Made by a program: the position numbers and the translations under genes. This document shows, piece after piece, positions 34,344 through 43,744 of a stretch of DNA of 59,233 nucleotides. The number at the start of each line of letters is the position of its first letter. The stretch's first letter is position 1. The stretch comes from Thermophagus xiamenensis (GTDB lineage: Bacteria; Bacteroidota; Bacteroidia; Bacteroidales; Marinilabiliaceae), in NCBI RefSeq assembly GCF_900112795.1, contig NZ_FONA01000025.1, forward strand, positions 1 to 59,233, in the 5' to 3' direction. Below the pieces are notes generated by a model that did no database searches, was not told the origin of the DNA, and saw only the letters and a list, made by a program, of their open reading frames with translations.

Positions 34344-37300
34344 ATGAGTATATACGAAAATGCGGTAAGAAAACCCGTTACGGTTATACTTATTTTCATT
34401 GGTGTGGTTATTTTAGGTCTTTTCTCTTTGCGTTACCTGCCCATCGACCTGTATCCCGAGATTGACCCACCAATAGTAAGTATATTTACCTTTTATGAAG
34501 GAGCCAGTGCAGCCGATATAGAAACCAATGTTACCCGTATATTGGAAGATAATTTAAATACCGTTAGCAACTTAAAAGAATTAACATCCATCTCTAAGGA
34601 TAACACTTCGTTGGTTATGCTGGAATTTGAATGGGGTACCAACCTGGATGAAGCTACCAACGATATACGGGATGCCATAGGGCGGATTGAGTCCTATCTG
34701 CCCGAAGGGGTTGAAAAACCCATTATCTTCAAATTCAGTACCAGCATGATTCCCATTATGTTGTTGTCGGCAACGGCTGACGAGAGTTATCCGGCTTTGT
34801 CTAAAATACTGGATGAGGGTATCGTTAACCCGCTTAACAGAATTGAGGGCGTTGGTGCCGTATCCCTTTCCGGTGGTCCCGAACGGGAAATTCAGGTCAT
34901 CGTGGACCCGCGTAAATTAGAAGCTTATAATATTAGTGTTGAACAAATAGGGGCGGTTATTGGTCAGGAAAATCTCAACCTTCCGGCCGGGGACCTCGAT
35001 ATTGGGAGTTATACCATTCCTATTCGTATCGAAGGTGAGTTTAAAGTCAGCAAAGAGATTGAACATCTGGTAGTCGGAACTTTTAATGGGAGTCCTGTAA
35101 AGATTGCCGATGTGGCAACAGTAAAGGATACTATTGCCGAAATGACTATCGACGAAAGAAGTAACGGGAGAGTTGGGGCCCGTATTGTGATTCAGAAACA
35201 ATCGGGAGCCAATTCTGTAGCCATTGCCAGAGAGGTTAAAGAAAAACTTCCCGAATTAATGCGGCAACTACCGCCCGATATTAAAATTGATACCATCTTT
35301 GATACTTCTGAGTTCATCGAAAACTCTATCAACAGTCTTGCTACCACGGTTCTCTATGCCGGAATATTTGTGGTTTTGGTTGTTCTGTTTTTCCTGGGCA
35401 GGTGGAGGGCTACTTTTATTATCATTCTTACCATTCCCGTTTCACTTATTGTCTCATTCATCTATCTTTTTGTGAGTGGTAATACACTCAATATCATTTC
35501 CCTGTCGTCACTTTCCATTGCCATAGGGATGGTGGTTGATGATGCTATTGTGGTACTTGAAAATATTACCCGTCATATAGAGAAAGGAAGTTCACCTCGC
35601 GAAGCTGCCATTTATGGTACCAATGAAGTGGGTTTGGCGGTTGTGGCAACGACCTTAACTGTTGTGGCGGTATTTTTCCCGCTTACGCTGATACAGGGTT
35701 TGAGCGGTATTATGTTTCGGCAGCTGGGGATGATTGTTACACTGGTGGTTATTGTTTCAACTTTAGCGGCCCTGACGCTTACGCCCATGCTTTCGTCGCA
35801 TATGCTGCGATTGATGCCGCCACGCAAGCCGGGGTTATCAAAAGCCATTTTCGGAACTATTGAAAAATGGCTCGAAAAACTGGACCGTTTTTATGAGCGA
35901 CTGCTTAAATGGGCGGTCCATCACAAGGCATTTGTGATGGTTGGTTCTGCCATTATTTTTATTGCAAGCATTTCGTTGGTTTCTGTCGTTGGAACCGAAT
36001 TTATACCACCGGCCGATAATGCTCATATTGAAGCTACCGTAGAACTGCCCATGAATCTTAGGTTGGAAAAAACACAGGAACTTGCAAGGCAGATTGAACA
36101 AATTTGGCAAGAAAACTATCCGGAAATAGAAGTTATATCGACCAGTGCAGGGGTGGCTGACGAGAGTAATATCTTTTCTGCTTTTGGTGAAAACGGTTCC
36201 CATATCATTAATTTTAATATTAGGCTATCCAACAGTACTGAGAGAGATAGAGATATCTATCTTATTGGTGACCTGATGCGGAAAGATTTAAGTAAAATAC
36301 CCATTATTAAAGATTTCTCGGTGTGGCCGGGAGGAAGAGGAGAAATGGGCAGCGGTGCCGGTAATGTTGAAGTTATTATTTCCGGGTACGACTTAGATGT
36401 TACCGGGGCGTTAAGTGAAAAGATTGCCGAACGTATGGAAAATATAGAGGGATTGAGGGATATTGATATTAGTCGGGAGGAGTCTAAAGCAGCTTACCAG
36501 CTGGTTCTTGACCGTGAAAAATTGGGATTACACGGTCTGACTACGTCGGCTGTGGCCTCTGCTGTCCGTAATCGTATTAACGGTTTAGTTGCTACCCAAT
36601 ATCGGGAAGGAGGGGACGAATACAATGTGCGCGTCCGGTTCGACGAACCATTTAGAAAGTCTGTCGAAACTATTGAAAATATCCGTGTTTTTAACCAAAG
36701 GGGCGAAGCTGTCACTATCGGTGAATTAGGTCATGTCGAAGAGTATAATGCACCCCCTTCCATCGAGCGACGAAATCGGCAAAGGGTTATTACTGTTACC
36801 GGTTCGCTTTATAAAGCATCTATTTCGGATGTAGTCAATCAGATTAAAGCTGCAGTGGATGATATCGGAATTCCGCAAGGGGTTGGGGTAGATATTGGCG
36901 GTACCGCCGAAGACCAACAGGAGTCCTTTGCCGACCTGGGGCTTCTGCTGATACTGATTATTTTATTAGTTTATATTGTTATGGCATCTCAGTTCGAATC
37001 TTTGCGTTCGCCATTCATCATCATGTTTACCTTACCTTTTGCCTTTACAGGTGTCTTTTTGGCTCTTTATATTACCGGCACAACATTAAATCTGATATCA
37101 TTGATTGGTGCAGTAATGCTGGTGGGTATTGTGGTGAAGAACGGTATCGTGTTGGTTGATTATATTAATCTTTTGCGTGACAGAGGGTTGGATTTGAATG
37201 AAGCAGTAATTTCAGGTGGTAAATCCAGACTCCGGCCTGTTCTTATGACCACTCTCACCACCATTCTGGGTATGTTACCATTAGCCATCGGCATTGGCGA

Positions 37301-37469
37301 AGGTGCCGAAATATGGCAACCCATGGGTGTGGCAATTATTGGCGGGCTTACATTTTCTACCTTGCTAACTCTTGTTCTGATGCCTGTGGTGTATACCATG
37401 TTAGGAGCCAACCGGTTTAAGAGAGAACAAAAACGAATTGCCAAACTGGATAAAGAAATTGAAGCTTAG
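34344..37469 (+). CDS. RND-family efflux pump (AcrB/HAE1-like), system 2
   Basis: 1041 residues with the normal 12-helix, two-loop plan. The TM4 motif AIGMVVDDAIVVLEN carries D399-D400, the proton-relay pair. Other family marks are PIDLYPEIDPPIVSIFTFYE near the N-terminus, GTEFIPPADNAHIEATVELP at the second porter loop and LVGIVVKNGIVLVDYINLLR with the expected TM10 lysine. It exports an unknown substrate through the adaptor and TolC encoded upstream. More typical of HAE1 pumps than the system 1 pump. Confidence 0.95.
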   Translation: MSIYENAVRKPVTVILIFIGVVILGLFSLRYLPIDLYPEIDPPIVSIFTFYEGASAADIETNVTRILEDNLNTVSNLKELTSISKDNTSLVMLEFEWGTNLDEATNDIRDAIGRIESYLPEGVEKPIIFKFSTSMIPIMLLSATADESYPALSKILDEGIVNPLNRIEGVGAVSLSGGPEREIQVIVDPRKLEAYNISVEQIGAVIGQENLNLPAGDLDIGSYTIPIRIEGEFKVSKEIEHLVVGTFNGSPVKIADVATVKDTIAEMTIDERSNGRVGARIVIQKQSGANSVAIAREVKEKLPELMRQLPPDIKIDTIFDTSEFIENSINSLATTVLYAGIFVVLVVLFFLGRWRATFIIILTIPVSLIVSFIYLFVSGNTLNIISLSSLSIAIGMVVDDAIVVLENITRHIEKGSSPREAAIYGTNEVGLAVVATTLTVVAVFFPLTLIQGLSGIMFRQLGMIVTLVVIVSTLAALTLTPMLSSHMLRLMPPRKPGLSKAIFGTIEKWLEKLDRFYERLLKWAVHHKAFVMVGSAIIFIASISLVSVVGTEFIPPADNAHIEATVELPMNLRLEKTQELARQIEQIWQENYPEIEVISTSAGVADESNIFSAFGENGSHIINFNIRLSNSTERDRDIYLIGDLMRKDLSKIPIIKDFSVWPGGRGEMGSGAGNVEVIISGYDLDVTGALSEKIAERMENIEGLRDIDISREESKAAYQLVLDREKLGLHGLTTSAVASAVRNRINGLVATQYREGGDEYNVRVRFDEPFRKSVETIENIRVFNQRGEAVTIGELGHVEEYNAPPSIERRNRQRVITVTGSLYKASISDVVNQIKAAVDDIGIPQGVGVDIGGTAEDQQESFADLGLLLILIILLVYIVMASQFESLRSPFIIMFTLPFAFTGVFLALYITGTTLNLISLIGAVMLVGIVVKNGIVLVDYINLLRDRGLDLNEAVISGGKSRLRPVLMTTLTTILGMLPLAIGIGEGAEIWQPMGVAIIGGLTFSTLLTLVLMPVVYTMLGANRFKREQKRIAKLDKEIEA

Positions 37470-37581
37470 GTTTTCTGACAATTATTTATGGGGATAAATA
37501 AATTCCTATGGTTTATTATTGCATGTCTATTGCCCATGAATTATGACGAACCACTCTGGCCAATAATTTAAATTTATACTG

Positions 37582-37765
37582 ATGAAACGAGCATGACGAC
37601 TTTTTGCCACAAAAGGACATGTATAAATGACAAGGCAGAAGTGCACAGGCAGAAGGCAGAAGAAGTCAATAGTCATTAGTTAAACAGTCATTAGTGGCTA
37701 GTGTTGATAAACTTATTACTAATCACTAATGACTAATCACTAACCACTAAGTAAACTTTATACTA
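37582..37765 (+). repeat. long ATG-to-ATG repeat unit before the PII-like gene (copy F, 184 bp)
   Basis: Starts ATGAAACGAGCATGAC, keeps the TTTTGCCACAAAAGGACATG core and the GGCAGAAGTGCACAGGCAG segment, then TTAGTNA/TNACTAA heptamers, and ends AAACTTTATACTA directly before the ATG of the next gene. Before it (37545-37581) is the remnant of a short unit's end (GGCCAATAATTTAAATTTATACTG). Its in-frame TGA after four codons removes the small ORF seen in other copies. Confidence 0.85.
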
Positions 37766-38059
37766 ATGAAAACAGTGTTTATTGTATATAACCAGGCACT
37801 TACCGAACGCGTAGAGCATATCCTCGACAAGCTGAATATTCGCGGGTATTCGCGATGGCCTCAGGTGCAGGGCAGGGGAAGCATTAATGGTGAACCCCAT
37901 CAGGGTACCCATACATGGCCGGCATTGAATGAAGCTGTCTTAACCGTGGTAGAAGATGCGAAAGTAGAGGAATTAATGACCCTCTTGCGCCGCTTGAATG
38001 ACAAGGCAGAGATGCAGGGACTTAGAGCTTTTATTTGGGATGCGGAAATAGGAATTTAA
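37766..38059 (+). CDS. PII-like protein associated with an RND pump (PG0541 family)
   Basis: 97 residues. Predicted ferredoxin-like fold: two repeats of strand-helix-strand (TVFIVYNQALTERVEHILDK and EAVLTVVEDAKVEELMTLLR), with the conserved IRGYSRWPQVQGRG before a loop like the T-loop of PII signalling proteins. Annotations call such genes PG0541-family transporter-associated proteins; they follow RND pump genes in many Bacteroidota. Role unproven: perhaps a sensor of pump load or metal. Separated from the pump gene by a 184-bp repeat unit that ends at its start codon, so operon membership is not certain. Confidence 0.82.
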   Translation: MKTVFIVYNQALTERVEHILDKLNIRGYSRWPQVQGRGSINGEPHQGTHTWPALNEAVLTVVEDAKVEELMTLLRRLNDKAEMQGLRAFIWDAEIGI

Positions 38060-38122
38060 TAAAATTCTTCTTCGGGGTAACTTTGAATGAAACCCATAAA
38101 CTTTATCCAATTAAAGGCAAAG

Positions 38123-38163
38123 AAAAGGGGCCAGCCATTCTCATTTGGCCAGCCCCTTCTTTT
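38123..38163. terminator. bidirectional rho-independent terminator
   Basis: AAGGGGCCAGCCA and TGGCCAGCCCCTT form a stem with two mismatches. Flanked by A/T runs on both sides, it can serve the PII-like gene (+) and the FadL-type gene (-). Confidence 0.8.
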
Positions 38164-38202
38164 GATTGAGGGTTTATATTTCGTTATTTTTTTAATCATC
38201 TG

Positions 38203-39771
38203 CTAAAATCGCCAACCCAAGGTTACGGCTAACTGGTGATCAATTGAAGTCATATCTGCAGGTTCCTGGACATCGGCTTGTATTTCATTTGAATAATAAA
38301 GTGAATGAATGTATGTCTCTTTGTTGTATAAATAAGCAATATCAATAGTCATGTTTCCTGCTCTAAATCCCATACCGCCTGTTATGTTATAGTGTTTTCC
38401 GTCTGAGTTCAGAAATTCACTTTTATAAGGGTTTTGGTTTTGGAAATAAGCATAGCCACCACGTAAGGCAAACATTGGAGTAACCATATATTCTGCACCT
38501 ACCCTGAAATTATGAGTGGCACGAAAGGTATTTGAAATTACGTCATTTATTTGTTCTAAGAAATCTTTTTCCAAAACATCGTTGCTTTTACTTTTATATT
38601 TCATGTTAGAATAGTCGGTATATTCATAATCGAAAGAAACCAGGCCTTTGGTTCCAAAGACATAAGCAACACTTCCAACAGCCTTTATTGGAGTTCTGAA
38701 ATTAAAAGAAAATTCACCCGGATCAGATTCTATCTCATAATTATCGGCATCAAAGAAATAGGCCTTGGCTCCTGTATCATATTCCATTTTCATTGAATAG
38801 TAGGTAGGCGTATGAAAAGAAGCCCCCAGACGTATACTATGGATTGGTTTATATATTACACCAAATTTCAGGTTAACACCCGTTCCCGTAGTTTTTTCAT
38901 ATTCATCGAAATAGAAATCATCGAGTATTTCCATTCCATTATTTTGCCGATAAGCAATATAGTCATCGTAAACTTCACTACCGGCCTTTTCATAATGTTG
39001 AGACTCTTTTTTATTGTGGATTGTAGCTATACCCAAGCTGGCTCCTGTATAAAATTTATTTCCGAAATTGGCCCCAAACGACAGGTCAAATAATCCGGAG
39101 TACCCTTTTTCGCTAATCATTTTCTTTTGGTTAATGCCATCAACTGGCCCGAGCTCTAGGAAGCCTTCGTCATTAACAAATTCATAGGCGTGCATATATT
39201 CATTAACGCTGCTGCCCGGGACCAAATCCAATAAATAGGCATCATAGGCAATGCCGGTATAGAAGTCATCAAGCTGATTGGGAGCGAGGCCATATGCATT
39301 GGTTGCAAACATATGCAACAAAGAAGATTTTACCCCATCATGCTCAATAAAACTTTTCCGGTTATAATTGTTTGTTCTGCTGTATCCAATACCAAAGTGA
39401 GTGCTTACCAGTCCACTGGTTTCTCGCATTAATCGCGAAGTTCCTACATAGGATATATGGTTAATGGGAAAACTGAATTTATCATCGCTTGATGTAGTGC
39501 CATAATAGTCACTTTCAGTATTGTTATATATTAATGAGGGAGTAAATGAGAACTCGCTGCTTCGGTATACCGCAATACCGGCCGGATTGATGCTTATGGC
39601 CGAGTAATCACCTCCCAAAGCGCCCATAGCACCTCCCAAACCAATGCTTCTTGCTGTCCCTGTGGGCCGCTGATAAGAATAATTGAGGGCATTATCTTCA
39701 TTCTGTCCGTTGGATACAACAGTCGACAGTGAGAATATAAAAACCGGTATTAAAATCTTGTTATTAAACAT
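38203..39771 (-). CDS. OmpP1/FadL-family outer-membrane transporter
   Basis: 522 residues. After the signal peptide (ILIPVFIFSLSTVVSNGQ) comes the FadL/TodX N-terminal motif SIGLGGAMGALGGDYSAISI then NPAGIAVYRSSEF. The rest shows alternating aromatic beta-strands, ending in the C-terminal aromatic LAVTLGWRF needed for BAM-dependent insertion. FadL proteins carry hydrophobic molecules (fatty acids, aromatics) through the outer membrane; Bacteroidota members are often called hemin receptors without proof. Monocistronic. Confidence 0.88.
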   Translation of the reverse strand: MFNNKILIPVFIFSLSTVVSNGQNEDNALNYSYQRPTGTARSIGLGGAMGALGGDYSAISINPAGIAVYRSSEFSFTPSLIYNNTESDYYGTTSSDDKFSFPINHISYVGTSRLMRETSGLVSTHFGIGYSRTNNYNRKSFIEHDGVKSSLLHMFATNAYGLAPNQLDDFYTGIAYDAYLLDLVPGSSVNEYMHAYEFVNDEGFLELGPVDGINQKKMISEKGYSGLFDLSFGANFGNKFYTGASLGIATIHNKKESQHYEKAGSEVYDDYIAYRQNNGMEILDDFYFDEYEKTTGTGVNLKFGVIYKPIHSIRLGASFHTPTYYSMKMEYDTGAKAYFFDADNYEIESDPGEFSFNFRTPIKAVGSVAYVFGTKGLVSFDYEYTDYSNMKYKSKSNDVLEKDFLEQINDVISNTFRATHNFRVGAEYMVTPMFALRGGYAYFQNQNPYKSEFLNSDGKHYNITGGMGFRAGNMTIDIAYLYNKETYIHSLYYSNEIQADVQEPADMTSIDHQLAVTLGWRF

Positions 39772-39867
39772 ATTGAAAGGATTTGGAAGTTTTAAGATTC
39801 CGGGGCATTCACCCCGGAATCAGGGAATTCAGATTATGAAAAATGCTATCTTAATAATACTGGTGAG

Positions 39868-41358
39868 TTATCTTCTTCCACTTCTTATAGTGCTTCCGCT
39901 ACTTGATCCGCTACTTCCGCTGCTTCGACTGCCTGATGAGCTGCTTCCCGAATAGGAACTGCTGCTCCGAGTGGTAGAAGTGCTGCGATATCCTGATGAT
40001 GAACTTGAACTGCGGGAAGGCGTATAGGTACTTCTTTGGACACTGGTTCGTCGGAGGGTACTGCTACCGCTATTATAATTGTATGTTCTGCTTGGTGTGG
40101 AAACTGACCGTCTGGTAGAGCTTCCTGAACTCCCTGATTTAAGATATTGAGTAGAAACGTTACTACTTTTCACCTGACGAGTATAACTGCTGGCACGGTT
40201 ATATGAAGGTTTGGACGCATTATCGGGCTGACTGTAAGTTGGTGTAGAACTTCTTCGGGATGTGGTTTGAACCGTCCCTGTAGAGGCACCACTACCTTGA
40301 TAACGGCTTATGGTGCGTTCCTGCGAACTACTTCTAGTGGCCGACTTAAGTGTTTCCTGTCCGGAACCTTGTATTACACGTTGGGTATTCCCGTTGCTAC
40401 TAATAACGTTGGTGGAGCCATCGGCATTTTGAACAATCCTGCTTCCGCTAGGTGTGGTTGTTATGGTATTGCCGGCTTCGCCACTGCTTCTTTTTAATGT
40501 ATTACTTTGAGTAGTAGCCGTGCTGACTCGCCTTGTATTACTACTCAATGTGGGTTTTATACCTTTGTATACGTATCGATCTTTATGTTTATCCCGATAA
40601 ATGGGATGGTGATAGGGGTGATGCCAATATGAATAATAGGGTCTGTGATAATATGGCCACCCATAGTAAAACGGACTATAGAATGGATCGTACCATCCTA
40701 TGCCGTAGTATCCGTAATAGAAGGGATCACCCCAGAAAGAGCTATATCCAAAGGAGAAATGCCAGGGTGTACTCCAACGATCGAACCGATAGCGATCGTA
40801 CCACGGATTACTCCAGGTCGGGAAAACATACGCATAATTTCCGTCTACGTATACATTCCAGTTGGGATCATCAAAATAGACAAATTGATCATACAGCGAT
40901 GACCAATACGGGATGCGGGTAAATGGTCCGTGGAAACGGATAAGGCGTTCGGCATAATCTCTATCCATTTCACTGCCGTCAAATCCGCCTACCCAGTAGC
41001 CGGTTTCTTCATTATAATATATCAACGAATCCACTTCGTCCTTATCTTCATCCGCCAGGATAGAAGCATATTTTTGTTGAATGTCAGAAAAATCACGGGT
41101 GTCACGTTGTTCTTTAGCCAAATCACTGCTTTGATATGAGCGGATTAATTGACGTTCTTCCTGCTTAATTTCTTTTTGTTCTTCTTTAGCGATAGAGGGC
41201 ACCGGTGCAAATGCCTGCTCCATAGTTTCCTTCGTCAAATCCGGCGCATAATAAATATCGTCATAATATACCCCGGTTGATGCCATTCGGCCGGTAGCGC
41301 ATCCTCCTGACACTATCAGCAAAACAGCCGCTGTTGTGATTAATCCTAACTTTTTCAT
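39868..41358 (-). CDS. low-complexity Tyr/Ser-rich lipoprotein, unknown
   Basis: 496 residues. Signal peptide with lipobox IVSGGC (Cys19). Three zones are visible: a charged, Glu/Gln-rich region (~20-110); an aromatic region (~140-250) dense in Tyr, Trp, Phe and Pro (GDPFYYGYYGIGWYDPFYSP); and a Ser/Thr/Arg-rich tail (~270-496) ending SGSSSGSTIRSGRR. The tail looks disordered and may be surface-exposed. Not recognised as a known family. Preceded by a strong Shine-Dalgarno sequence, rare in this phylum. Confidence 0.75.
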   Translation of the reverse strand: MKKLGLITTAAVLLIVSGGCATGRMASTGVYYDDIYYAPDLTKETMEQAFAPVPSIAKEEQKEIKQEERQLIRSYQSSDLAKEQRDTRDFSDIQQKYASILADEDKDEVDSLIYYNEETGYWVGGFDGSEMDRDYAERLIRFHGPFTRIPYWSSLYDQFVYFDDPNWNVYVDGNYAYVFPTWSNPWYDRYRFDRWSTPWHFSFGYSSFWGDPFYYGYYGIGWYDPFYSPFYYGWPYYHRPYYSYWHHPYHHPIYRDKHKDRYVYKGIKPTLSSNTRRVSTATTQSNTLKRSSGEAGNTITTTPSGSRIVQNADGSTNVISSNGNTQRVIQGSGQETLKSATRSSSQERTISRYQGSGASTGTVQTTSRRSSTPTYSQPDNASKPSYNRASSYTRQVKSSNVSTQYLKSGSSGSSTRRSVSTPSRTYNYNSGSSTLRRTSVQRSTYTPSRSSSSSSGYRSTSTTRSSSSYSGSSSSGSRSSGSSGSSSGSTIRSGRR

Positions 41359-41365
41359 GAGGCAT

Positions 41366-41371
41366 CCTCCT
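41366..41371 (-). promoter_or_regulatory. Shine-Dalgarno sequence AGGAGG
   Basis: On the minus strand AGGAGG lies 7 nt before the lipoprotein start codon. Bacteroidota genes seldom carry an SD, and no other gene in this window shows one this good. The rest of the 305-bp gap to 41663 holds nothing recognisable. Confidence 0.7.
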
Positions 41372-41663
41372 GTTGTTTATAGTGATTTTCAAGCAAATTT
41401 CATACCAAAAGACTGTTTTTTTTAGCGGTTTGTTAAAAAATGTTTTCACACCGTGCCCTCGCCCTCATTTAAGCCTTTTTTCAATTCGAATTATTGATTC
41501 TTCCATCATAATAATACAATAATTTGGCCACAATAGATACGATTTAGTTCTCGGATGGTCACAATGTTAATTCATTTTTATTAATTTCGTGCCTGTTTTC
41601 TTTTCCAACCAATACTTTAGGTGGTTGGTTCAATAACGAATTATAAATTTCTATTATAAGATT

Positions 41664-43139
41664 ATGGCAAAAGTATTGACGCCCAGGAGCGAGAACTATG
41701 CACAATGGTACAACGATTTGGTGATAAAAGCCGGCCTTGCGGAAAATTCGGCTGCACGCGGATGTATGGTGATTAAACCTTATGGCTATGCCATTTGGGA
41801 AAAGATACAGCGTATACTGGATGACATGTTTAAGGAAACCGGTCATCAAAATGCCTACTTCCCGCTTTTTATACCTAAATCATTCTTTAGCCGTGAGGCC
41901 GAACACGTAGAGGGGTTTGCAAAAGAATGTGCAGTGGTTACTCATTATCGTCTAAAAAATAATCCGGATGGAAAGGGTGTTGTTGTAGATCCCGACGCGC
42001 GGCTGGAAGAAGAGTATATCGTTAGACCCACTTCCGAAACCATCATTTGGAATACATATCGCGATTGGATACAGTCGTACCGTGACTTGCCAATAAAAAT
42101 TAATCAATGGGCCAATGTGGTACGATGGGAGATGCGTACACGGCTTTTTCTTCGTACCGCCGAATTTTTATGGCAAGAGGGACATACGGCTCATGCCACC
42201 CGTGAAGAAGCTATCGAAGAGGCCGAAACAATGCTTAAAGTTTATGCTCAATTTGCCGAGCAATATATGGCCATGCCTGTTTTGAAGGGATATAAAACCG
42301 CCAGTGAGCGGTTTGCCGGAGCGGTCGAAACCCTTACCATTGAGGCACTGATGCAGGATGGGAAAGCTCTTCAGTCGGGAACCTCTCACTTTTTGGGCCA
42401 GAATTTTGCCCGCGTCTTTGATGTGAAATTCCAGACAAAAGAAGGAAAAGAAGAATATGTCTGGGCTACTTCCTGGGGCGTCTCTACCCGATTAATGGGG
42501 GCCTTAATCATGTCGCACTCCGACGATAACGGATTGGTATTGCCACCAAAACTGGCTCCCATTCAGGTGGTTATTGTTCCTATTTATAAAAAGGAAGAAG
42601 AACTGAAACAAATTGTAGAACAGGCCGAAAAAATTGCCACGGCCTTAAAACAACTTGGCATTTTGGTCAAAATTGATGATGACGACAAACATAAGCCGGG
42701 ATGGAAATTTGCTCAGTACGAACTGCAAGGTGTTCCGGTGCGATTAGCCATAGGTCCGCGCGACCTGCAAAACGGTACCGTTGAAGTAGCGCGAAGAGAT
42801 ACCCTTTCTAAAGAAGTGGTACCGGTTACCGGTATTGAGAAACGCATTTCCGAACTGTTAGACGAAATTCAAAACGGAATTTATCAACGAGCCCTGAAAT
42901 TTAGAGATGAAAATACCCGGAAGGTTGATTCCTATGACGAATTCAAAAAGGTGCTTGATGAAAAAGGTGGATTTATTCTGGCTCATTGGGATGGAACCCC
43001 GGAAACGGAAGAAAAAATAAAACAGGAAACGAAAGCTACCATCCGTTGTATCCCTATCAACAATGAAAAAGAAGAGGGAAAGTGTATGGTTACCGGTAAA
43101 CCTTCTTCACAAAGAGTTGTTTTTGCCAGGGCTTATTAG
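41664..43139 (+). CDS. proS: prolyl-tRNA synthetase (archaeal/eukaryotic type)
   Basis: Charges tRNA-Pro. 491 residues without the bacterial editing (INS) domain, i.e. the ProS-3 type common in Bacteroidota. Class II motifs: motif 1 region [20 protein letters not shown], motif 2 [20 protein letters not shown], and motif 3 [20 protein letters not shown]. An anticodon-binding domain follows ([13 protein letters not shown]), and then the small C-terminal zinc-binding-like domain with [10 protein letters not shown] and [11 protein letters not shown], reduced to two cysteines. Followed by a terminator. Confidence 0.96.
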   Translation: MAKVLTPRSENYAQWYNDLVIKAGLAENSAARGCMVIKPYGYAIWEKIQRILDDMFKETGHQNAYFPLFIPKSFFSREAEHVEGFAKECAVVTHYRLKNNPDGKGVVVDPDARLEEEYIVRPTSETIIWNTYRDWIQSYRDLPIKINQWANVVRWEMRTRLFLRTAEFLWQEGHTAHATREEAIEEAETMLKVYAQFAEQYMAMPVLKGYKTASERFAGAVETLTIEALMQDGKALQSGTSHFLGQNFARVFDVKFQTKEGKEEYVWATSWGVSTRLMGALIMSHSDDNGLVLPPKLAPIQVVIVPIYKKEEELKQIVEQAEKIATALKQLGILVKIDDDDKHKPGWKFAQYELQGVPVRLAIGPRDLQNGTVEVARRDTLSKEVVPVTGIEKRISELLDEIQNGIYQRALKFRDENTRKVDSYDEFKKVLDEKGGFILAHWDGTPETEEKIKQETKATIRCIPINNEKEEGKCMVTGKPSSQRVVFARAY

Positions 43140-43207
43140 GTGTTTAATTTATTCAAAGGGCTCTAAAGTACTTTCTTGATTGTTATTTTTTTAAGATAAT
43201 TATTACT

Positions 43208-43238
43208 ACCCCCTTGTTTTGGATGAGGGGGTTTTTTT
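43208..43238 (+). terminator. rho-independent terminator after proS
   Basis: ACCCCCT (43208-43214) pairs with AGGGGGT (43226-43232), followed by seven T. Confidence 0.85.
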
Positions 43239-43307
43239 ATGTTTTTATCATTTAATGTGAAAATAAATAAGTTGTTTCCACGAGCCGCCCTCCGAAGCAC
43301 AAGTGAG

Positions 43308-43537
43308 CATCTCCCTACGGGGCCAGGGAGGGTCTCCCTACGAGGCTAGTGAAAGTCTCCCTACGGGGCTAGTGAGAGTCTCCCTACGGGGCTAGTGAGA
43401 GTCTCCCTACGGGGCTAGTGAGAGTCTCCCTACGAGGCTAGTGAGAGTCTCCCTACGGGGCTAGGGAAGGTCTCCCTACGAGGCTAGTGAGGGTCTCCCT
43501 ACGAGGCAAGTGAGGGTCTCACTACGGGGCCGGGGAA
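43308..43537. repeat. 23-bp tandem repeat, ten copies
   Basis: Ten head-to-tail units of consensus (A/G)GTCTCCCTACGGGGCTAG followed by TGAG. Each is 23 bp with few changes (ACGGGG/ACGAGG, TAGTGAG/CAGGGAG). Outer copies are the most diverged, inner ones nearly identical. The unit contains two small palindromes (GAGAGTCTC across the junction, CCCTACGGGG inside), so the RNA could form a row of hairpins. No spacers, so not a CRISPR array. Lies between proS and pepT; nothing else is recognisable in 43239-43744. Confidence 0.93.
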
Positions 43538-43744
43538 TACCTTCTTCCGGAGTGAGGTAAGTATTGTTGTGATTCTGATTGTATTTTCGCAAGTTAGATG
43601 TGTGATAAAATATAACAAAAGGATTGTTTGATTGAATAACAAATAAATAATAGGGGTAAAGGTCAACTAAATTCGCGGATTGAGGCAAAGTCTTTCTGTT
43701 ATTTTTTTTATCTTGCAATAGTTTTTTATAAAATCAATAGATAT

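Noticed and set aside
39683-39955. 90-residue plus-strand frame between the FadL-type and Ser-rich genes
   Set aside because: It mostly overlaps the two minus-strand genes and mirrors their low-complexity codons.
43308-43537. CRISPR array
   Set aside because: The repeats are contiguous 23-bp units with no unique spacers and no cas genes nearby.
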